DNA from: CAVVEQ01 sp963747315
GTDB taxonomy: Bacteria; Chloroflexota; Anaerolineae; Anaerolineales; Anaerolineaceae
Assembly: GCA_963747315.1 (NCBI GenBank)
Contig: CAVVEQ010000006.1
Coordinates: 1-64,000 of the forward strand
Direction: 5' to 3'
Length of the DNA stretch: 64,000 nucleotides
A program made the translations under genes and the position numbers. Positions 33,207 through 41,870 of this stretch are shown here, one piece after another (position 1 is the first letter of the stretch; every line of letters begins with the position of its first letter). Under the pieces are notes generated by a model. That model saw only the letters and a list, made by a program, of their open reading frames with translations, was not told the DNA's origin and made no database searches.

Positions 33207-34295
33207 ATGAGCGCAGATTTTATCGCTCGCCTGGTCGGGATGGTCGTATTCGCCATTCTCGGCACCTACTGGGGAACGCAGATCGGGGCATTGGCTACCA
33301 AAAACGACGTGGTCCCCACCGTTCCCATCGCGCAGTACTCGTTCACCATCGGCCTGGTCGGGGCTCTCTTCGGCTTGATCCTGACCCCCTATTTCACCAC
33401 CCGTCCCGTCCGCGCGCTGCGCGCAGTGCTGGGGCGCGTTTCGGCGCAGACGCTCACCGCCGGGCTCATCGGGCTCATCGCCGGCTTGCTCATCGCGGCG
33501 CTGATGGCTTTCCCATTCTCGCTGCTGCCGGAACCCTTCGGTTCCATCCTGCCCTTCGTCGGGGCGGTCCTCTTCGCCTACCTGGGCGTGGCGGTCTTCG
33601 TCACCCGCCAGTCGGATATCTTCAACCTTTTTCATTCCTTCAGCCGGACTTCGGGTCAGCCCGCTGTGGAAGGCTCCGGTCCCGGCTGGGCGGAAAGCCG
33701 CACGCTCCTGCTGGATACCAGCGTGATCATCGACGGTCGCATCGCCGATATTTCCCGCACCGGGTTCCTGCCCGGTACGATGCTCATCCCGCGCTTTGTG
33801 CTCACTGAGCTGCAATATATCGCCGACTCGCCCGATAGCCTCCGCCGACAGCGCGGCCGCCGCGGGCTGGAGGTGCTTTCAACCCTTCAAAAGGAAACGT
33901 CCATCCGCGTGCGCCTCAGCGATATCGACGTGGAGGGCGTGAAAGACGTGGACGAAAAGCTGATCATCCTCGCCCGCCAAATGCGCTGCCCGATCCTCAC
34001 CAACGATTACAACCTCAACCGCGTGGCCGAGCTGCAGGGCGTCACCGTGCTCAATATCAACGAGCTCACCAACGCGGTCAAGTCCGTGCTCCTGCCCGGC
34101 GAGCAGATGAGCATCCGCGTCATCCAGGAAGGCAAGGAACAGACCCAGGGGGTTGGCTACATGGATGATGGCACCATGGTGGTGATCGAAAACGGGCGCG
34201 ACCACATCGATGAGGAGATCCTCGTCACCGTCACCAAAGTGCTGCAAACAGCGGCCGGGCGGATGATCTTCGCCCGCCCGGAAACAAATCCCTGA
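33207..34295 (+). CDS. Membrane PIN-TRAM domain protein (YacL-like)
   Basis: A 362-residue protein. The first 135 residues hold four predicted membrane helices (starting LVGMVVFAILGTYWG, then FTIGLVGALFGLIL, LTAGLIGLIAGLLIAAL and ILPFVGAVLFAYLGV). A PIN nuclease domain follows, LLLDTSVIIDGRIADI with the first Asp, VLTELQYIADS with Glu, and CPILTNDYNLNRVAEL with the later Asp. The C-terminal 60 residues are a TRAM RNA-binding domain. It is the bacterial YacL-type putative membrane-bound ribonuclease, commonly near cysS or ispD in Gram-positive-like genomes. ATG 33207 has TTGGAGGAA upstream. It is 11 bases before cysS. Confidence 0.9.
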   Translation: MSADFIARLVGMVVFAILGTYWGTQIGALATKNDVVPTVPIAQYSFTIGLVGALFGLILTPYFTTRPVRALRAVLGRVSAQTLTAGLIGLIAGLLIAALMAFPFSLLPEPFGSILPFVGAVLFAYLGVAVFVTRQSDIFNLFHSFSRTSGQPAVEGSGPGWAESRTLLLDTSVIIDGRIADISRTGFLPGTMLIPRFVLTELQYIADSPDSLRRQRGRRGLEVLSTLQKETSIRVRLSDIDVEGVKDVDEKLIILARQMRCPILTNDYNLNRVAELQGVTVLNINELTNAVKSVLLPGEQMSIRVIQEGKEQTQGVGYMDDGTMVVIENGRDHIDEEILVTVTKVLQTAAGRMIFARPETNP

Positions 34296-34306
34296 AAGAG
34301 GCCTGC

Positions 34307-35707
34307 ATGAGCATTAAGATCTACAATACCCTCACCCGCAAGAAGGAGGATTTTCAGCCGCTTATTGCCGGCAAGGTGGGCATGTACGTCTGCGGTCCCA
34401 CCGTCTATTCCAACGCCCACGTCGGGCATGCCATGTCCGCCCTGGTGTTCGATATCATCCGGCGCTATTTCGCCTACCGCGGCTACGATGTCAAATTCGT
34501 AATGAACTACACCGACGTGGATGATAAGATCATCCGCCGCGCCAACGAGCAGGGCGTGGATCCCTTCAAATTGGCCGAGGATTACATTCAGCAATACGCC
34601 CAGAACATGATCGACCTCAATGTGCTGCCCGCCTCAGTCAATCCTCGCGCCACCCAGGAGATGGGGCAGATCATCGAGATGATTGCCGGGCTGATCGAAA
34701 AGGGTTATGCCTATGCGGTGGACGGGGATGTGTATTTCCGCGTGGAGCGCGACCCCGATTACGGCAAGCTCTCGGCGCGCAAGCTGGAGGATATGCAGGC
34801 CGGGTCGCGCATCGAGGTGGATGAGCGCAAGGTGCACCCCATGGATTTTGCCCTGTGGAAATCCGCCAAACCCGGCGAGCCCGCCTGGGAAAGCCCCTGG
34901 GGGCTTGGCCGACCTGGCTGGCACATCGAGTGCTCCGCCATGAATTTGCATCACCTGGGCGAGCAGATCGATATCCACGGCGGCGGGAACGACCTGATCT
35001 TCCCGCACCACGAGAACGAGATCGCCCAGTCCGAATCCTTCACCGGCAAGCCCTTCGCCCGCTACTGGGTGCACAACGGCATGATGCAGTTCACCGGCGA
35101 GAAAATGTCCAAGTCGATCGGCAACGTGGTCTCCATTGAGGATTTCCTCAGCCGCCACCCCGCCGATGCGCTGCGCTTCATGATCCTCAACTCCGGTTAC
35201 CGCAACCCGCTCACCTTCAGCGACGAGGTCATCGAGCAATCCGAGCGCGCCTTGGATCGGTTCCGCTCCGCGCTGCGCCCCGCCTTACCAGGCGCGAAAG
35301 GTGCACCCGCTGCCAGCCTCGAAGCACTTCAAAAACAGGCGGAAGCTTCCAAAGCCGGTTTTATCGATTCCATGGATGACGACTTCAATTCCGCCGGAGC
35401 CATGGGGTATCTCTTCGAGCTGGTGCGCGTGATCAACCAGGCGCGCGCGGATGGCGCGACGGATGCGGAAATTAATTTCGCGCAAGCGCTGCTGGCTGAG
35501 CTGACCGGGGTTTTGGGGCTGGAACTGGATAAAGATCGCTCCAGCGGGAATACCTCCGATGAGTTCATCAGCCTGCTAGTGGAAGTCCGCACCGAGATCC
35601 GCGCCCAGAAGCTCTGGCAGTTATCGGATTTAATCCGCGACCGCCTGGCGGAGCTAGGCGTGATCATCGAAGACAGCAAAGAGGGCACCAGCTGGCGCTG
35701 GAAGTAA
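34307..35707 (+). CDS. cysS: Cysteinyl-tRNA synthetase
   Basis: A 466-residue class I aminoacyl-tRNA synthetase. The HIGH-type motif is PTVYSNAHVGHAMS, next to the zinc cysteine in MYVCGPTVY. Other zinc ligands are in WHIECSAMNLHHLG and FPHHENEIAQSE. The KMSKS loop is GEKMSKSIGN near residue 265. The C-terminal anticodon-binding helical domain is complete and ends EGTSWRWK. It follows the PIN-TRAM gene in one transcription unit and is followed 51 bases on by rlmB. Confidence 0.97.
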   Translation: MSIKIYNTLTRKKEDFQPLIAGKVGMYVCGPTVYSNAHVGHAMSALVFDIIRRYFAYRGYDVKFVMNYTDVDDKIIRRANEQGVDPFKLAEDYIQQYAQNMIDLNVLPASVNPRATQEMGQIIEMIAGLIEKGYAYAVDGDVYFRVERDPDYGKLSARKLEDMQAGSRIEVDERKVHPMDFALWKSAKPGEPAWESPWGLGRPGWHIECSAMNLHHLGEQIDIHGGGNDLIFPHHENEIAQSESFTGKPFARYWVHNGMMQFTGEKMSKSIGNVVSIEDFLSRHPADALRFMILNSGYRNPLTFSDEVIEQSERALDRFRSALRPALPGAKGAPAASLEALQKQAEASKAGFIDSMDDDFNSAGAMGYLFELVRVINQARADGATDAEINFAQALLAELTGVLGLELDKDRSSGNTSDEFISLLVEVRTEIRAQKLWQLSDLIRDRLAELGVIIEDSKEGTSWRWK

Positions 35708-35758
35708 AAATCTGGAGGGAGGCAATCCTTCCTCAATTCATCTGGCGGAGGATGTGAC

Positions 35759-36517
35759 ATGAAAGAATGGATCCTCGGTCGTAACCCCGTTTATGAGTGC
35801 CTCCGGGCAGGCCGCCGGCATTCCTTTCGCCTGCTGGTGGCCAGCGGCGTGGAGGAAAAAGGCCGCCTGGTGGAGATCCTCAGCATTGCTCGTGAAAAGA
35901 AGCTGAATATCCAGAAGGTGCTGCGCGGGCAGTTGGATAACCTTGGGGATAACCACCAGGGGATGGCGCTGGAAACCTCCTCTTATCCCTACGCAGAGAT
36001 CGCCGATATCCTCGCCGTGGCTGAATCCCGGGCTGAACCGCTTTTCGTGCTCGTTCTGGATACCATGCAGAACCCGCAGAACCTGGGGACGCTCATGCGC
36101 ACTGCTGAGGCAGTTGGCGTGCACGGCATCGTCATTCCCTTGGCGCGCACGGTGGAGGTGACCCCCGCAGTGGTAAGCGCCTCAGCCGGTGCGTCCGAGC
36201 ACCTGCTGGTGGCTCAATCCAATCTGGCGCAAGGATTGACCCGTCTCAAGGAAGCAGGTGCCTGGGTTGTCGGACTGGAGGGCAGCCCGGAGGCGAAATC
36301 ACCTGATGATATCTCACTCACTGGCCCCCTTGCGATCGTGGTCGGCAGCGAGGGCGAGGGTATCCGCTCCTTGGTGCGCTCCTCCTGCGATCACCTCCTG
36401 CGGCTGCCGATGGTCGGGAAGATCGCCTCACTCAACGCAGCGGTGGCCGGATCTGTGGTGCTCTACCTGGCACTCGAAGCCCGCCAGAATGAAGCCAAAG
36501 AAAAACCCCGGGAGTGA
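35759..36517 (+). CDS. rlmB: SpoU-family 23S rRNA 2'-O-methyltransferase (RlmB type)
   Basis: A 252-residue SPOUT enzyme that methylates ribose 2'-O, probably G2251 of 23S rRNA. The N-terminal 75 residues are the substrate-binding domain (WILGRNPVYECLRAGR). The catalytic domain has motif 1 NPQNLGTLMRTAEAVGVHG with the conserved Asn and Arg, motif 2 IVVGSEGEGI and the knot motif 3 LPMVGKIASLNAAVAGSVVLY. It follows cysS, the common bacterial arrangement. Confidence 0.93.
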   Translation: MKEWILGRNPVYECLRAGRRHSFRLLVASGVEEKGRLVEILSIAREKKLNIQKVLRGQLDNLGDNHQGMALETSSYPYAEIADILAVAESRAEPLFVLVLDTMQNPQNLGTLMRTAEAVGVHGIVIPLARTVEVTPAVVSASAGASEHLLVAQSNLAQGLTRLKEAGAWVVGLEGSPEAKSPDDISLTGPLAIVVGSEGEGIRSLVRSSCDHLLRLPMVGKIASLNAAVAGSVVLYLALEARQNEAKEKPRE

Positions 36518-36532
36518 GATCACATCCCGGGG
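36506..36532. terminator. Bidirectional terminator between convergent rlmB and serS
   Basis: CCCCGGGA (36506-36513) pairs with TCCCGGGG (36525-36532). On the minus strand it is followed by TTTTTC and serves serS; on the plus strand only a weak T-rich tail follows. It overlaps the rlmB stop codon. Confidence 0.75.
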
Positions 36533-36551
36533 TAGTTTATTAATATAATAT

Positions 36552-37823
36552 CTATTTCCCGATCACTTCAAAGTCGCCCATCCACGGACGCAGCACTTCC
36601 GGAACGATGATCGATCCATCCGCCTGCTGGTAGTTTTCCATCACGGCAATCAACGTGCGCGGCAGCCCCAGGCCGGAGCCATTCAGGGTGTGCACTAGAC
36701 GGGATTTCGATCCGTCGGCAGGTTTGTATTTGATGCCTGCCCGCCTGGCCTGGAAATCGCCCACGTTCGAAACCGAGGAGACCTCCAGCCATTCACCGCA
36801 GCCCGGAGCCCAGACCTCCAGGTCATAGGTGATCCGAGAGTTGAACCCGAGGTCGCCGGTGCAGAGCTGGATCACGCGGTGGTGCAGCCCCAGCAGCTCA
36901 GCAGTCTGACGGGCGTTTTCGAGCATCCTTTCCAGCTCGGCGTCCGATTCTTCCGGCTGACAGAAAATGTACATTTCCACCTTGTCGAACTGGTGCCCGC
37001 GCTTGATCCCGCGCACATCCCGCCCGGCGCTCATCTTCTCCCGTCGGAAACAGGGGGTGTAGGCGGTGTAGCGCTTCGGCAGCTCGGCTTCATCCAGGGT
37101 ATCACCCATATGTATGCCTGTCAGGGGCACTTCGGCGGTCGGGACCATCCAGAAATCCTCTTCGATATCGTGGTAGAGGTTATCGGCAAACTTGGGTAAT
37201 TGCCCAGCCGCGTAGAGCACATCAGCCTTCACCATGAAGGGGGTGTATTTCTCGGTATAACCCTGGCGGATATGCAGGTCGAGCATCCAGGCAATCAGCG
37301 CCCGCTGCAGCCGCGCACCAGCACCGGACAGCACGTAAAAGCGCGAGCCAGTCAGCTTGACGCCGCTCTCGAAATCGATCATCCCCAATTTAGGACCCAG
37401 ATCCCAGTGCGGTTCGGGGGTGAAATCAAATTCGGGCATCTTCCCGTAGGTGCTCATCACAACGTTATCGTGCTCGTCTTTTCCCAGCGGGGTTTTTTCA
37501 TCCGGGATATTGGGAATGACCTGGGTGAGTGCCTGCAGCTTCTCCTCCACCACCGCCACCTGCGCGTCCAGCGCGCTGATCTTATCACCCAGCTCGCGCG
37601 TGGATTCGATCCGCGCCTGACGCTCGGCGGCATCCTTCATCTGGCTGATCTCCCTGGAGACCCGGTTACGCTCCGCCTTCAGGGTTTCGGTCTCGGCCAG
37701 CAACCCACGGCGTTCCTTATCCAGCTCCAGAAGCGCGTCCACAACCCCCGCGTCCATCTGCCGCTTTCGCAGGGATTCCCGCACGACATCCGGGTTTTCT
37801 CGGATCAAATTGATATCCAGCAC
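36552..37823 (-). CDS. serS: Seryl-tRNA synthetase
   Basis: A 423-residue class II synthetase. The first 110 residues form the long antiparallel coiled coil that reaches the tRNA-Ser variable arm (SLRKRQMDAGVVDALLEL onward). Motif 2 is FRREKMSAGRDVRGIKRGHQF and motif 3 is LNGSGLGLPRTLIAVMENYQ. The start is GTG 37823 (VLDINLIREN is the canonical N-terminus), with GAGAGG six bases upstream; the ATG further upstream would add 15 residues encoded by the leader. A serine T-box leader precedes it. Confidence 0.95.
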   Translation of the reverse strand: MLDINLIRENPDVVRESLRKRQMDAGVVDALLELDKERRGLLAETETLKAERNRVSREISQMKDAAERQARIESTRELGDKISALDAQVAVVEEKLQALTQVIPNIPDEKTPLGKDEHDNVVMSTYGKMPEFDFTPEPHWDLGPKLGMIDFESGVKLTGSRFYVLSGAGARLQRALIAWMLDLHIRQGYTEKYTPFMVKADVLYAAGQLPKFADNLYHDIEEDFWMVPTAEVPLTGIHMGDTLDEAELPKRYTAYTPCFRREKMSAGRDVRGIKRGHQFDKVEMYIFCQPEESDAELERMLENARQTAELLGLHHRVIQLCTGDLGFNSRITYDLEVWAPGCGEWLEVSSVSNVGDFQARRAGIKYKPADGSKSRLVHTLNGSGLGLPRTLIAVMENYQQADGSIIVPEVLRPWMGDFEVIGK

Positions 37824-37857
37824 TTCGCACCTCTCTTCCTTGGTCTTGATGAATAGA

Positions 37858-38084
37858 AAATCCCCCACCGCTGCAGGACGGGTGAGGGATCCGTGGTGCC
37901 ACCTGCTTTCGCTGAAAATTCAGCCTTGTTGGGCGGTAACGGCTGCCTCCGTCCCCCTTACGCTGAAAAGCCCTGCGGGGGAATCCCGTCCCAATGGACG
38001 ACCGGGGTGGATTCGCAGCGGTCACCGGTTCTCACCTGGTCCGGTTCTCTGGAAGGGGCTGCAATAATCCCCGGGTTGGATATA
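37858..38084 (-). promoter_or_regulatory. T-box riboswitch, serine-responsive leader of serS
   Basis: On the minus strand the conserved T-box core AGGTGGCACCACGG is at 37904-37891. It is followed by a terminator hairpin, ATCCCTCACC pairing with GGTGGGGGAT, then TTTTCT, ending near 37858. The upstream 170 bases can form Stem I; the context GAA-UCC-A has the serine codon UCC at 38011-38009 as candidate specifier. Uncharged tRNA-Ser would stabilise the antiterminator and raise serS expression. Confidence 0.88.
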
Positions 38085-38091
38085 TGCGATT

Positions 38092-38119
38092 ATTATAACC
38101 TGCTGGGATGGGATTACAA
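38092..38119 (-). promoter_or_regulatory. Promoter of the serS T-box leader
   Basis: On the minus strand -35 TTGTAA (38119-38114), a 16-base spacer and -10 TATAAT (38097-38092). Transcription would begin near 38084. Confidence 0.7.
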
Positions 38120-38159
38120 GCGGTTTTTTATCGAGATGTTGATTTGTTGAATGGTTGAG

Positions 38160-38298
38160 TGGTTTCCCTCACTCTCCAGCGGTTTTTGCTTGGTAGGGAT
38201 TGAGGGAGAGGTTGGTTTTACAGCAAGGTGGCCTCATGCCCGCCTGTTTTCCTCCCTCCCCAGCGCTTGTTGCTGGGGAGGGACTGAGGGAGGGGTCA
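38160..38298. repeat. Two related REP-like palindromic repeats
   Basis: The second unit has a perfect 11-bp stem, CCCTCCCCAGC (38254-38264) and GCTGGGGAGGG (38272-38282) with a 7-base loop, embedded in CCTCC...GGAGG flanks. The first unit (about 38163-38212: CCCTCACTCTCCAGCGG...GATTGAGGGAG) is a degenerate copy about 90 bases upstream. They occupy the gap between serS leader and the thiP end, so they may also terminate thiP transcription. No gene is visible between 38120 and 38295. Confidence 0.6.
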
Positions 38299-39993
38299 CT
38301 CCAGCGAATCGATCACAAACACGCACCCGGCGCAAACCAGCATCAGCAGGGTGGACATGGCCATTGCCTGGCCGTAATTGAGCACCCCCGGCACGGTCAG
38401 GTAGCGCGATATGGCGATCGGCACGGTCGGAAACTCCGGCCTGGCCAGGAACGAGGTTGCCCCGAATTCGCCCAGCGAGATCGTGAAGGCGAAGAGCATC
38501 CCCGCCAGGATCGGCCGCCAGAGGATCGGCAGGGTGATCTCCCGCCAGATGCGCCCGGTGGAGGCGCCCAGTACCGCAGCAGATTCCGTTAGCGCGAGTG
38601 GTATGGAAGCGAGCGCCGGCTGGACCGTGCGCGTGAAAAAAGGCAGCGCCACCACGCTGTGGGCAATGGGTACGAGGAGGATCGCAAGCAGTGCACCGCC
38701 GGGTATCCCGCTGGAAAGCAGCAGCAAGCCCAACCCCAACGATACCGCCGAAGCCCCCAGCGGCAAGCGTAACCAGTACCTCGGTCAGCGCTCCCCGTTC
38801 CCTTCGCCGTTCCATCGCCGCTGCGATCAGCATCCCCAGGACAAGCGTGATCAAGACAGCTACACCGGCATATATCAGTGAGTTACGCATCGCCTCCACG
38901 GGGGGAACATAAAAGAGCGAACCCCGCCTGTTGATGAAGAGCTCCCGGTAGTAGGCGCCTGTCCACGCGGTCTGGAACCCTCCCCCGCCTGCCGGGTCTG
39001 CCTCCAGGCGGGTGACCGAGCGCAGCGCCAGCGCCAGGAGCGGTGAGAGAAAAACCACGAAGAGCGCGCTGCCCATCAAACCCACGAACCACTTCTCCAA
39101 AGTTGTTCGAGGGCGTGCCATGCCCTCCTCCTTGAGAGCAGGGGCAATCGGGGTGACCGCCTGCCCGGTAAGACGCGAGACCAGGGTGATGAGGGTGAAT
39201 GTGCAGGCGAGCTGGATCACCGAAAGCACCGCCGCCAGCGGGAAGTTGAGGAATTGCATCGACTGCAGGTAGATGCTCACCTCCAGGGTCGCGTATTTTG
39301 GCCCCCCCAGCAGCAGGATCACCCCGAAGCTGGTGAAATCGAACAGGAAGACCAGTAGGCTGGCAGAGAGGATCACGGGCTTCAGCAGCGGCAGGGTGAT
39401 CTCACGGAAGACCTGCCACCTGCCCGCACCCAGCACCCTCCCGGCCTGCTCCAAGATTGATATCCAGCCTGGACCAGGCGCTGCCCACCAGGCGGATGAT
39501 CACCGAGGTGTTGTAGAAGAGGTGCGCCAGCAGGATGGCAGCCAGGGTGTAGATCAGGTCGATGGGAGGAGCGGAAAGATCGAAGAGCGACATGAGCGCC
39601 AGGTTCAGCCAGCCGCGCGGACCCAGCAGCGCGTTGAAGCCCGCCGCCACCACCACCGTGGGCAGGATGAAGGGCACCATCACCAGCGCGCGCAGCAGCC
39701 GTTTGCCGCGGAACAGGTAACGCGAGAAGAGGTAGGCGGCAGGCAGCCCCACCACCAGGGTGAGCGCGGTGGATAGAGTTGCCTGGTAGAACGTGAAGGA
39801 AAGCGGTCGCCAGATCGAAGCCAGGTCCGCAGGTGCTGAAAGCCGGTTCCCGCGCGCTTACCCAGGCCATGCGAAAGGTGGTCAGCAGCGGCAGGTAGAA
39901 AAAGACAGCCAGGAAGAGCAGCGGCAGCGCGAGCAGTGCCGCCTGCTTCCACCAACCTGTTTTCCGTCTTTCGCTCTTCCCGGCAGGTGTCAT
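38296..39993 (-). pseudogene. thiP: ABC transporter permease for thiamine (ThiP-like), frameshifted
   Basis: The composite of about 565 residues is a double-length permease with two binding-protein-dependent transport domains. The first EAA loop reads VFREITLPLLKPVILSASL (about 39420-39360) and the second IWREITLPILWRPILAGML. The N-terminus LLALPLLFLAVFFYLPLL is the first membrane helix. Frame changes lie near 38760, 39440-39480 and 39830-39900, each in GC-rich homopolymer-containing sequence. Its ATG (39993) overlaps the thiB stop by one base. Fused two-domain permeases of this size are typical of ThiP and iron FbpB; the riboswitch decides for thiamine. No ATPase gene follows. Confidence 0.8.
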
Positions 39994-41042
39994 CAGGGCA
40001 GCATCACCTGCGACCAGGCGCGGATCCACTTATCGCGGTTGGCGGCGATCGTCTGCGGGTCCATTTGGGCGGGCTCACTGGAAGTTTGCGCGAATTTGGT
40101 GAATTCCTCCGGCAGCTTCGCGCCCGGGTCCACCGGGTACATGAACATCTGCAACGGGATATCCTCCTGGAAGCTCCGCGAAAGCAGAAAGTCAATGAAT
40201 TTTCCCGCAAGCACCTCGGTCTTCGTACCCTTCAGGATGCCGGCAAATTCGACCTGGCGGAAGCAGGTATCTGGCCCTGTGATCGATGCCGTGGGGGCAT
40301 CCGTGCGCGGCGGATCGGCGAAGATCACCTCGGCAGCTGGGCTGCTGGAATAGGAAACCACCATCGGCTGGCTGCCCTTCCCGGAGGAGCCGCTGAAGCT
40401 GGTGTAGTAGGCGGAGTTCCAGTCATTGGCGATCACCACTCCGTTCTCCTTGAGCTGCTGCCAGTAATCCAGGTAACCCTGCTCGCCAAAGTGCGCCACC
40501 GTGGCCAGCAGGAAGGCCAGCCCGGGCGAGGAGGTGGCCGGGTTTTCCACGACCAGCAGATCCTTATAGGCGGGATCAGCCAGCTCTTCGAGGGATTGCG
40601 GCACCTTCAAGCCCCTGGACTCGAACCAGGCGATATCGTAATTTATGCACACGTCCCCGTAATCCACCGGTGTCGCCCGGTTCGATCCGTCCAGTTTGAA
40701 ATCGGCTGGAATGGACTCGAACAGGGGTGAGGTGTAGGGGATGAAAAGATCCTCCTCCAGCGCGCGGGATAAAAAGGTGTTATCCACCCCGAAGAACACA
40801 TCCCCCAGCGGTGCGCCTTTGGTGAGGATGGCCTTGTTGAGTGCGGCGCCGGCGTCGCCGCTCTTCAGGAAGACGACTTTGGCATTATTCTCCTGCTCAA
40901 ATGCGGAAATCACTGCCTCGCTGACCGAGAAGGAATCGTGGGTGACGACCGTCAGAGTTTCTGGTTGGCCTGGTTTGGGCTCCGGGGAGCATGCCGCCAG
41001 CAGCGCAATAGCTGTGATCAGTAAGAATATTCTTATTTTCAT
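39993..41042 (-). CDS. thiB: Thiamine ABC transporter substrate-binding lipoprotein
   Basis: A 349-residue periplasmic-binding-type protein. The signal is MKIRIFLLITAIALLAAC with a lipobox cysteine, so it is lipid-anchored at the outer face of the membrane. The mature part matches ThiB/TbpA: LTVVTHDSFSVSEAVISAFEQENNAKVVFLKSGDAGAALNKAIL, then PLGDVFFGVDNTFLSRALE, YGDVCINYDIAWF and a SYSSSPAAEV segment. It captures thiamine or phosphates. It lies one base after thiN and is controlled by the same TPP riboswitch. Confidence 0.92.
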   Translation of the reverse strand: MKIRIFLLITAIALLAACSPEPKPGQPETLTVVTHDSFSVSEAVISAFEQENNAKVVFLKSGDAGAALNKAILTKGAPLGDVFFGVDNTFLSRALEEDLFIPYTSPLFESIPADFKLDGSNRATPVDYGDVCINYDIAWFESRGLKVPQSLEELADPAYKDLLVVENPATSSPGLAFLLATVAHFGEQGYLDYWQQLKENGVVIANDWNSAYYTSFSGSSGKGSQPMVVSYSSSPAAEVIFADPPRTDAPTASITGPDTCFRQVEFAGILKGTKTEVLAGKFIDFLLSRSFQEDIPLQMFMYPVDPGAKLPEEFTKFAQTSSEPAQMDPQTIAANRDKWIRAWSQVMLP

Positions 41043-41043
41043 T

Positions 41044-41694
41044 TCATATTCCCTGCCTGGTGTGGATGCAGATCAGTGTGCCGGTCTCCAGGCTGACGCC
41101 GGCACTCCCCCCGCTCATACGGTTGCTGATTCCGCGAGTTTTTTGCGGGTAAAGTGTTTCATGTTTTAATGGGTAATCCAGACCATGAGTGGTCACCCCC
41201 CCGGCTTCCCCTGCCAGCGGGAGGAGCGAGACGATATCCCCCGCGCTGCCAACGATGTTGGCGTGGGCATGGATCAGCACGAGCTCATCCCGCCCGTCAT
41301 CCATCCGCACCTGGATCCCGCGCAGGTCATCCCGGTTCAAGAGGCTCAAATTACCGAGAGTCTGGTCCAGCCGCCCGCCGAAGGGCGCCAGGATGAGGAT
41401 CTCCCCCGCGCCCTCGCCCAGGGCGAAATCCAGCGCCAGCTCCAGATCGGTCTCGTCCTTCTCCACCGGGTGGCGGATCACCCGCGTCCCGCCATCCTCC
41501 AGCCGTTTCACCTCCCGCGCCGGAAGCGAATCGAGATCACCGATCAGCACATCCGGGGTGAAGCCGAGCTTTCGGGCGACTCGCGCACCGCCATCAGCCG
41601 CGATGAGCAGGTCGCCAGCGCGGATTAGATCAGACGCGGCGCTCCAATCCGCTATTTTCCCGTTGGCAAAGATCACTGCCCGTTTCGTTTTCAA
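41044..41694 (-). CDS. thiN: Thiamine pyrophosphokinase
   Basis: A 216-residue enzyme converting thiamine and ATP to thiamine pyrophosphate and AMP. Motifs are LLIAADGGARVARKLGFTPDVLIGDLDSL (the GDLDS motif with catalytic Asp residues), HPVEKDETDLELALDFAL and LILAPFGGRLDQTLGN. The C-terminal beta-sandwich with GGVTTHGLDYPL and SNRMSG binds thiamine. The start is TTG 41694; its ribosome site GGGGAGG (41710-41704) lies inside the riboswitch terminator stem. Pairing of a salvage kinase with uptake genes shows a thiamine-scavenging operon. Confidence 0.93.
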   Translation of the reverse strand: MKTKRAVIFANGKIADWSAASDLIRAGDLLIAADGGARVARKLGFTPDVLIGDLDSLPAREVKRLEDGGTRVIRHPVEKDETDLELALDFALGEGAGEILILAPFGGRLDQTLGNLSLLNRDDLRGIQVRMDDGRDELVLIHAHANIVGSAGDIVSLLPLAGEAGGVTTHGLDYPLKHETLYPQKTRGISNRMSGGSAGVSLETGTLICIHTRQGI

Positions 41695-41696
41695 AA

Positions 41697-41722
41697 TAAA
41701 AAACCTCCCCGGTGGAGGTTTT
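41697..41722 (-). terminator. Riboswitch-controlled terminator before thiN
   Basis: On the minus strand AAAACCTCC (41722-41714) pairs with GGAGGTTTT (41708-41700), followed by a U-rich tail. The 3' arm holds the thiN ribosome site, so forming the hairpin both ends transcription and blocks translation. Confidence 0.85.
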
Positions 41723-41734
41723 GAGTGGGTGGTA

Positions 41735-41824
41735 TTCTCCCTCCGCCGGCATTACCCGGATCAGGTTCAAGGGTCAAGGAGGGATCGTTCCTTTTCTCAG
41801 CCTGGCGCCTCCAGGCTCCCCGTT
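41735..41824 (-). promoter_or_regulatory. TPP riboswitch (THI element)
   Basis: The minus strand reads GGGGAGCC...GGCTGAGA in the P2/P3 region, then ACCCTTGAACCTGATCCGGG, TAATGCCGGCG and GGAGGGA closing P1. These are the invariant pyrimidine- and pyrophosphate-binding segments (CUGAGA and ACCUGAUC...AUGCC) of the TPP aptamer. It controls thiN-thiB-thiP, repressing at high thiamine pyrophosphate. Confidence 0.97.
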
Positions 41825-41838
41825 TATTCGGTAATTTG

Positions 41839-41866
41839 AGTATAAAACCCTTTAGGGTCTTGTCAA
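41839..41866 (-). promoter_or_regulatory. Sigma-70 promoter of the TPP riboswitch operon
   Basis: On the minus strand a consensus -35 TTGACA (41866-41861), a 16-base spacer and -10 TATACT (41844-41839). A 10-bp palindrome CCCTAAAGGG lies inside the spacer. The promoter starts only five bases after the end of the upstream V4R gene. Confidence 0.8.
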
Positions 41867-41870
41867 GGGG

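Noticed and set aside
37824..37868. serS start at the upstream ATG 37868
   Set aside because: It falls in the T-box terminator stem and adds residues absent from the family; GTG 37823 has the ribosome site.
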